Positions 12,067 through 15,780 of a DNA stretch of 15,780 nt are shown piece by piece (the first letter of the stretch is position 1; every line of letters begins with the position of its first letter). This DNA is from an uncultured Collinsella sp. (GTDB lineage: Bacteria > Actinomycetota > Coriobacteriia > Coriobacteriales > Coriobacteriaceae): contig CABUUD010000036.1 of assembly GCA_902494585.1 (NCBI GenBank), positions 1 through 15,780 on the forward strand, given 5' to 3'. The notes below the pieces were generated by a model. That model saw only the letters and a list, made by a program, of their open reading frames with translations. It searched no databases and was not told where the DNA came from. The position numbers and the translations under genes were made by a program.

Positions 12067-14070
12067 ATGTCGAAGCAGGCAGTCGTTGGAACCTTGGCGC
12101 ATGTCGATGCCGGCAAGACCACGTTGGCCGAGGCCATGCTGTTCAACGCGGGCCGCATTCGCAAGCGCGGCCGCGTGGACGATGGCGATTCGCATCTGGA
12201 CACGAACGCGATCGAGCGTGAGCGCGGCATTACGATCTTCTCGTCGCAGGCCGTGCTCGACCACGGCGATACCCGCGTCATGCTTGTGGATGCGCCCGGC
12301 CACGTCGATTTTTCGGCCGAGGCGGAGCGCACACTGCGCGCGCTCGACTATGCGATTTTGGTTGTGAGCGCCAACGACGGCGTGCAGGGGCACACCGAAA
12401 CCCTGTGGCGCCTGCTTGCGCGCTATGACATCCCGACGTTCATCTATATCAATAAAATCGATTTGGAGAATCCCGGCCGCGATGTTTTGCTGGCACAACT
12501 TGGGCAACGTCTCTCCGAGGGCTGCTTGGATGCCAGCGAACTGCTGGCGGGCGGGGCCGTTCAGGAGGACGCTGCCGCGTTAGACGAAGAAGCGCTCGAG
12601 GAGTTTCTTGAGGCGGGCGAGCTTTCTGTCGCAACGCTGTCGCGCATGGTTGCCGAGCGCAAGCTCTTTCCCTGCTTTGCCGGGTCGGCGCTCAAGGACC
12701 AAGGCGTGGACGAGCTGCTGGACGGCATATGCGCGCTGATGCGTGAACAGGCATGGCTTCCGGAGTTTGCTGCGCGCGTCTATCGTGTCAGCCGCGGGGA
12801 TCGCGGCGAGCGCTTGGCTTGGGTTAAAGTGACCGGCGGCACGCTGCATGCCAAGCAGATGATTGACGGTCGTTCCGGCGCCGAGGCATGGGAGCAGAAG
12901 GTCGATCAGGTACGCATCTATAACGGCGAAAAGTATGAGCTTGCCCAAGAAGTTGCTGCTGGCGGTATTTGTGCTGTGACGGGTCTTGCGCATGTTCGCC
13001 CAGGGGACGCCCTGGGCGCGGAGCCCGCGGGCGATGCGCCCGTCATTGCGCCGGTCCTCACCTATACGGTGCTTCCGGGCGAACACGATGTCCATGCGGT
13101 GTTCAAAGCGTTGACTGAGCTGGCGGACGAAGATCCCATGCTCGGCGTAAGCTGGAATACGCATCTAGAGCAGATTCATTTGCAGTTGATGGGCGCTGTG
13201 CAACTCGAGGTCGTGCAGCGGGTGTTGGCCGATCGTTTTGGCCTTTCGGTTGCGTTTGAGTCTGGCGGCATTCTCTATAAGGAGACTATTTCGCAGCCGG
13301 TCGAGGGCGTGGGCCACTTTGAGCCACTGCGCCACTATGCCGAGGTGCATCTACGCCTGGAGCCGTTGCCGGCGGGTTCGGGCGTGCAGTTTGGTACCGT
13401 GACCTCGACCGACGAGCTCGATCTTAACTGGCAGCGTTTGGCACTCACCAACGCCATGGAGCGCGATCACCTGGGCGTGCTGACCGGCTCGCCCATCACC
13501 GATGTGCGCATTACGCTCACGGGCGGCCGTGCGCATGCCAAACATACCGAGGGCGGCGATTTTCGCCAGGCCACGTACCGCGCGATTCGCCAGGGGCTCA
13601 TGCAGGCGCGTGAGGCCGGCGCGGCGGTACTGTTGGAGCCGTGGTACCACTTTGAGCTCGAGGTGCCGGGGGAGTGCGTGGGCCGGGCGCTCTCAGACGC
13701 CACGCGCATGGGCGCTGAGTACGAACCGCCGGCGATGGCGGGCGATCGGGCAAAGCTTGTGGGTCGCGTGCCAGCATCCGAGGCGCAGGATTACGCGCTG
13801 GAGGTGGCTGCCTATACGAGCGGTCGCGGTCATCTGTACCTGGAGTTCGCCGGCTATTCGGCTTGCCATGATGCCGAGCGCGTAATCGAGACTGCCGCCT
13901 ATGAGCCCGAGGCCGATCTGCCCAACACGCCCGATTCGGTCTTTTGCTCTCACGGCGCCGGCTACACGGTCAAATGGTACGACGTACCCGCCGCGGCGCA
14001 CGTAAAGGTCGATCCCGCCACCTTTCGCCCCTGGCGGGCAGCAGATGCCGAGTTTTTCGGCCACATGTGA
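12067..14070 (+). CDS. TetM-like translation-factor GTPase (ribosomal protection family)
   Basis: A 667-residue EF-G-like GTPase. The G motifs are AHVDAGKTT (11-19), switch I ending RGITI (53-57), DAPGHVDF (75-82), NKID (129-132) and a GSA motif near 206. The rest follows the five-domain EF-G/TetM plan, with the domain IV region containing GGRAHAKHTEGGDFR. The length is close to TetM (about 639). The C-terminus (GYSACHDAERVIE, then ADLPNTPDSVFCSHGAGY) differs from the ends of TetM, TetW or TetO and matches, as I recall, the chromosomal translation-factor GTPase branch found in Clostridia and Coriobacteria. Tetracycline resistance therefore should not be assumed. The ribosome site GAGGAG (12057-12062) is 4 nt before the ATG; an in-frame upstream extension lacks one. 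Confidence 0.86.
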   Translation: MSKQAVVGTLAHVDAGKTTLAEAMLFNAGRIRKRGRVDDGDSHLDTNAIERERGITIFSSQAVLDHGDTRVMLVDAPGHVDFSAEAERTLRALDYAILVVSANDGVQGHTETLWRLLARYDIPTFIYINKIDLENPGRDVLLAQLGQRLSEGCLDASELLAGGAVQEDAAALDEEALEEFLEAGELSVATLSRMVAERKLFPCFAGSALKDQGVDELLDGICALMREQAWLPEFAARVYRVSRGDRGERLAWVKVTGGTLHAKQMIDGRSGAEAWEQKVDQVRIYNGEKYELAQEVAAGGICAVTGLAHVRPGDALGAEPAGDAPVIAPVLTYTVLPGEHDVHAVFKALTELADEDPMLGVSWNTHLEQIHLQLMGAVQLEVVQRVLADRFGLSVAFESGGILYKETISQPVEGVGHFEPLRHYAEVHLRLEPLPAGSGVQFGTVTSTDELDLNWQRLALTNAMERDHLGVLTGSPITDVRITLTGGRAHAKHTEGGDFRQATYRAIRQGLMQAREAGAAVLLEPWYHFELEVPGECVGRALSDATRMGAEYEPPAMAGDRAKLVGRVPASEAQDYALEVAAYTSGRGHLYLEFAGYSACHDAERVIETAAYEPEADLPNTPDSVFCSHGAGYTVKWYDVPAAAHVKVDPATFRPWRAADAEFFGHM

Positions 14071-14091
14071 CAAAGGGACAGTTCCTTTGTC
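14069..14091 (+). repeat. Hairpin overlapping the TetM-like stop codon, AAAGGGACAG family
   Basis: GACAAAGGGA (14069-14078) pairs with TTCCTTTGTC (14082-14091), with one G-T wobble and a 3-nt loop. It includes the last two bases of the stop codon. It shares AAAGGGACAG with the hairpin after rlmA. No T-run follows, so it is not a standard terminator. Confidence 0.6.
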
Positions 14092-14099
14092 GTATGCTA

Positions 14100-14129
14100 T
14101 TGGTGTAACTTGGTATAAGTTGGTATAAC
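14100..14129 (+). promoter_or_regulatory. Candidate promoter within the 10-bp repeats
   Basis: TTGGTG (14100-14105) and TATAAC (14124-14129) are 18 nt apart. The start would be near 14136, about 28 nt before the ATPase start codon. Confidence 0.4.
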
Positions 14130-14130
14130 T
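14101..14130. repeat. Three tandem 10-bp repeats upstream of the AAA+ ATPase gene
   Basis: TGGTGTAACT, TGGTATAAGT and TGGTATAACT follow one another without gaps. One copy per helical turn would place three protein contacts on the same DNA face. They overlap the likely promoter of the downstream gene. Confidence 0.7.
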
Positions 14131-14163
14131 ATTGCCAGGGTTTGCCAATCCGAGGAGGCCGAC

Positions 14164-15282
14164 ATGAATCCAAATCCCTTTAAGCCCACGGCTGGCAAGC
14201 GGCCTCCGATACTCATCGGTCGCGAGTCGGTCATCGAAGATTTCGAGGAAGGGCTCGATAACGGCGCCGGTGCCCCCGGAAGGCTCATGCTCATTACGGG
14301 AAACCGCGGCTGTGGCAAAACGGTTCTCTTGCGGGAGCTGCAGCGTTTAGCTAGCGAGCGCGGATGGGCGGTTGTCTCCGATTCCGCTTCGCTTGGCCTA
14401 TGCGACCGCCTGGCCGATGCGCTTCGCTCGAATAGGCCAGTTGTGACGTCAATGGAGTTCGGGCCGTCATTTGGCCGGATGTCGGTCGAGGCGGCGCGAG
14501 CAAAGGGCGAGACGTTGCGCGGGCTGGTCAACGAGCGCCTCAAGAGGCTCGGTCCAGGCCAGGGCATACTGTTTACGATTGACGAGGCGCAATCGGCGTC
14601 TATCGAGGAACTGGCGGCTCTTGCCGTTCTCTATCAGCAGGTGCTTGGAGACCAGGATGCCACGGGCTTGTCCGATAGCGACCAGCGCGGTCTTGCGCTG
14701 GTGTTCGCCGGCTTACCCAGTATAGTTGACGATCTGCTCGAAGAGCCGAGCGTGACGTTTTTGCGGCGTGCCCAGCAGCGTACGTTGGGGGCGATATCTT
14801 TGCCCAAGGTGCGCGATTCATATATCCAGACGGTCAAAGACGCTGGTCTTTACGTTGACGCGGAGACAGCGGACCTTGCGGCACGCAAGAGCATGGGGCA
14901 TCCCTATATGGTTCAGCTGGTGGGCTATTACATGTGGAGCTCTGCTGTCCGACGTGGCTCACAGGTCATCGAAAGGCGCGATGTCGAGGATGGCCATGCG
15001 GATGCCGTCTCCGAGTTCTATGAAGCGGTTGACGCGCCCCTGTATTACGGGCTGCGCAGTCCACAGCGCCTTTTTATCGAGGCCATGGCGGTTGACGAGG
15101 GCAAGCCGACGCGCATGGCGGATATCATTGAGCGCTGCGAGCGTACCCAGAGCTGGGCGAGTAAATATCGCGCAAGCCTGATTCGCGAGCGCGTCATTGA
15201 GGCTGCCGGATACGGCCTCGTCCGGTTTACCGTGCCCATGCTGGGCGAGTACATTCGCGATCGCATTTTATGGCACGAGTAG
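14164..15282 (+). CDS. AAA+ ATPase, ORC/Cdc6-like architecture
   Basis: A 372-residue cytoplasmic P-loop ATPase. It begins NPFKPTAGKRPPILIGRE (4-21), a conserved lead-in to this family. Walker A is GNRGCGKT (46-53), Walker B LFTIDEAQ (136-143), a sensor-1-like strand ALVFAGLP (178-185) follows, and Arg201/Arg202 (FLRRAQQRT) may serve as an arginine finger. The lid region (AARKSMGHPYMVQLVGYYMW, about 239-258) and a C-terminal winged-helix-like segment (residues 290-370) complete the AAA_16/ORC-type plan. GAGGAGG lies just ahead of the ATG. The UvrA-like gene begins 10 nt after its stop, so the two are probably one operon. Its role is unknown; DNA or protein remodelling is plausible. Confidence 0.85.
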   Translation: MNPNPFKPTAGKRPPILIGRESVIEDFEEGLDNGAGAPGRLMLITGNRGCGKTVLLRELQRLASERGWAVVSDSASLGLCDRLADALRSNRPVVTSMEFGPSFGRMSVEAARAKGETLRGLVNERLKRLGPGQGILFTIDEAQSASIEELAALAVLYQQVLGDQDATGLSDSDQRGLALVFAGLPSIVDDLLEEPSVTFLRRAQQRTLGAISLPKVRDSYIQTVKDAGLYVDAETADLAARKSMGHPYMVQLVGYYMWSSAVRRGSQVIERRDVEDGHADAVSEFYEAVDAPLYYGLRSPQRLFIEAMAVDEGKPTRMADIIERCERTQSWASKYRASLIRERVIEAAGYGLVRFTVPMLGEYIRDRILWHE

Positions 15283-15292
15283 GGTGATAAAG

Positions 15293-15780
15293 ATGACGGA
15301 ACAGAAGATGAGCCCGCAGGCTATCGAGGTGCGTGGCGCGCGCGTCCATAACCTCAAGGGCATCGATATAGATATCCCGCTGGGAAAGCTCGTAGGCATT
15401 GCCGGCGTGTCGGGTTCGGGCAAGAGTTCGCTGGCACTGGGCGTTCTTTACGCCGAGGGCTCGCGCCGTTATCTGGAGGCGCTCAGCACCTATACTCGCC
15501 GTCGTCTGACGCAGGCCGAACATGCCCAGGTGGATGAGGTCTTGCACGTGCCGGCGGCGCTCGCGCTACACCAGCGTCCGAGCGTGCCGGGCGTGCGTTC
15601 CACTTTTGGCACCATGACAGAGCTCAACAATAGCCTGCGTCTGCTCTTTAGCCGTTGCGCCCATCACGTGTGCCCGCACTGCGGGGCGCGCGCGGAGCCG
15701 AGCCTTAACGTGGCCGCAGGCCTGTCGCTCACGTGTCCCGCATGCGGCCGCGAGTTCTACGCCCCGAGCGCCGAGGACCA
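15293..15780 (+). CDS. UvrA-like ABC ATPase, partial, probably UvrA2 type
   Basis: The first 162 codons of a protein running off the window. Homology to UvrA is clear: IEVRGARVHNLKGIDIDIP (11-29), Walker A GVSGSGKS (38-45), YAEGSRRYLEALSTYTRR (53-70), the Q-loop LALHQRP (90-96), and RSTFGTMTELNNSLRLLFSR (102-121). Two zinc pairs, CPHC (127-130) and CPAC (148-151), are only 17 residues apart. In canonical UvrA the equivalent CPxCG motifs are separated by the UvrB-binding domain of more than 100 residues, so that domain appears to be absent, as in UvrA2 and DrrC-like proteins. The core SAYARQF motif is altered to STYTRRR. The start is 10 nt after the AAA+ stop, with only a weak ribosome site (AGGGTGATAA), suggesting coupled translation. 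Confidence 0.85.
   Translation, partial: MTEQKMSPQAIEVRGARVHNLKGIDIDIPLGKLVGIAGVSGSGKSSLALGVLYAEGSRRYLEALSTYTRRRLTQAEHAQVDEVLHVPAALALHQRPSVPGVRSTFGTMTELNNSLRLLFSRCAHHVCPHCGARAEPSLNVAAGLSLTCPACGREFYAPSAED

Noticed and set aside
11866..12507. A 213-residue minus-strand frame over the GTPase 5' end
   Set aside because: It is antisense to the TetM-like G-domain and the hairpin region, with no motif.

Overview
The window looks like chromosome from a GC-rich Gram-positive of the Coriobacteriia, most likely Collinsella or a close relative. That rests on strongly G/C-ending codons, actinobacterial-looking protein sequences, Gram-positive style AAGGAG ribosome sites, and AT-richer palindromic repeats scattered between genes. 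The genus is inferred, not proven. No rRNA, tRNA, CRISPR array, integrase or transposase gene was found.

Layout. Positions 1-180 hold a MITE-like inverted-repeat element. Positions 310-2293 (minus strand) are a YtrA-type operon: a GntR regulator, an ABC ATPase broken by one in-frame TGA, and an ABC-2 type permease. A palindrome over the operon promoter is probably the regulator's own operator. Positions 2410-2545 carry two inverted copies of a 55-bp stem-loop. Then come prfC (release factor 3), a VUT-family probable queuosine-precursor transporter with a possible preQ1-like leader, and an SDR oxidoreductase closed by a strong terminator. On the minus strand follow ung (uracil-DNA glycosylase) and a MATE exporter. 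The MATE gene diverges from rlmA (23S rRNA methyltransferase). Next are a small four-helix membrane protein (minus), a 47-residue one-helix protein, rsmJ (16S rRNA methyltransferase), a small Cys/His protein (minus) divergent from a GNAT acetyltransferase, a TetM-like translation-factor GTPase, an AAA+ ATPase of ORC/Cdc6-like architecture, and the start of a UvrA-like ATPase that runs off the window.

Together this is mostly chromosomal housekeeping with a theme of ribosome function (RF3, queuosine precursor uptake, two rRNA methyltransferases, a ribosomal GTPase), DNA repair (Ung, UvrA-like) and export (MATE, ABC).

The points most worth following are: the nonsense codon in the ATPase; the UvrA paralogue that appears to lack the UvrB-binding domain and sits 10 nt behind an AAA+ gene; the TetM-like GTPase with a structured upstream region; the possible preQ1-type leader; and several families of intergenic hairpins. 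I did not see a clearly new multi-gene system.
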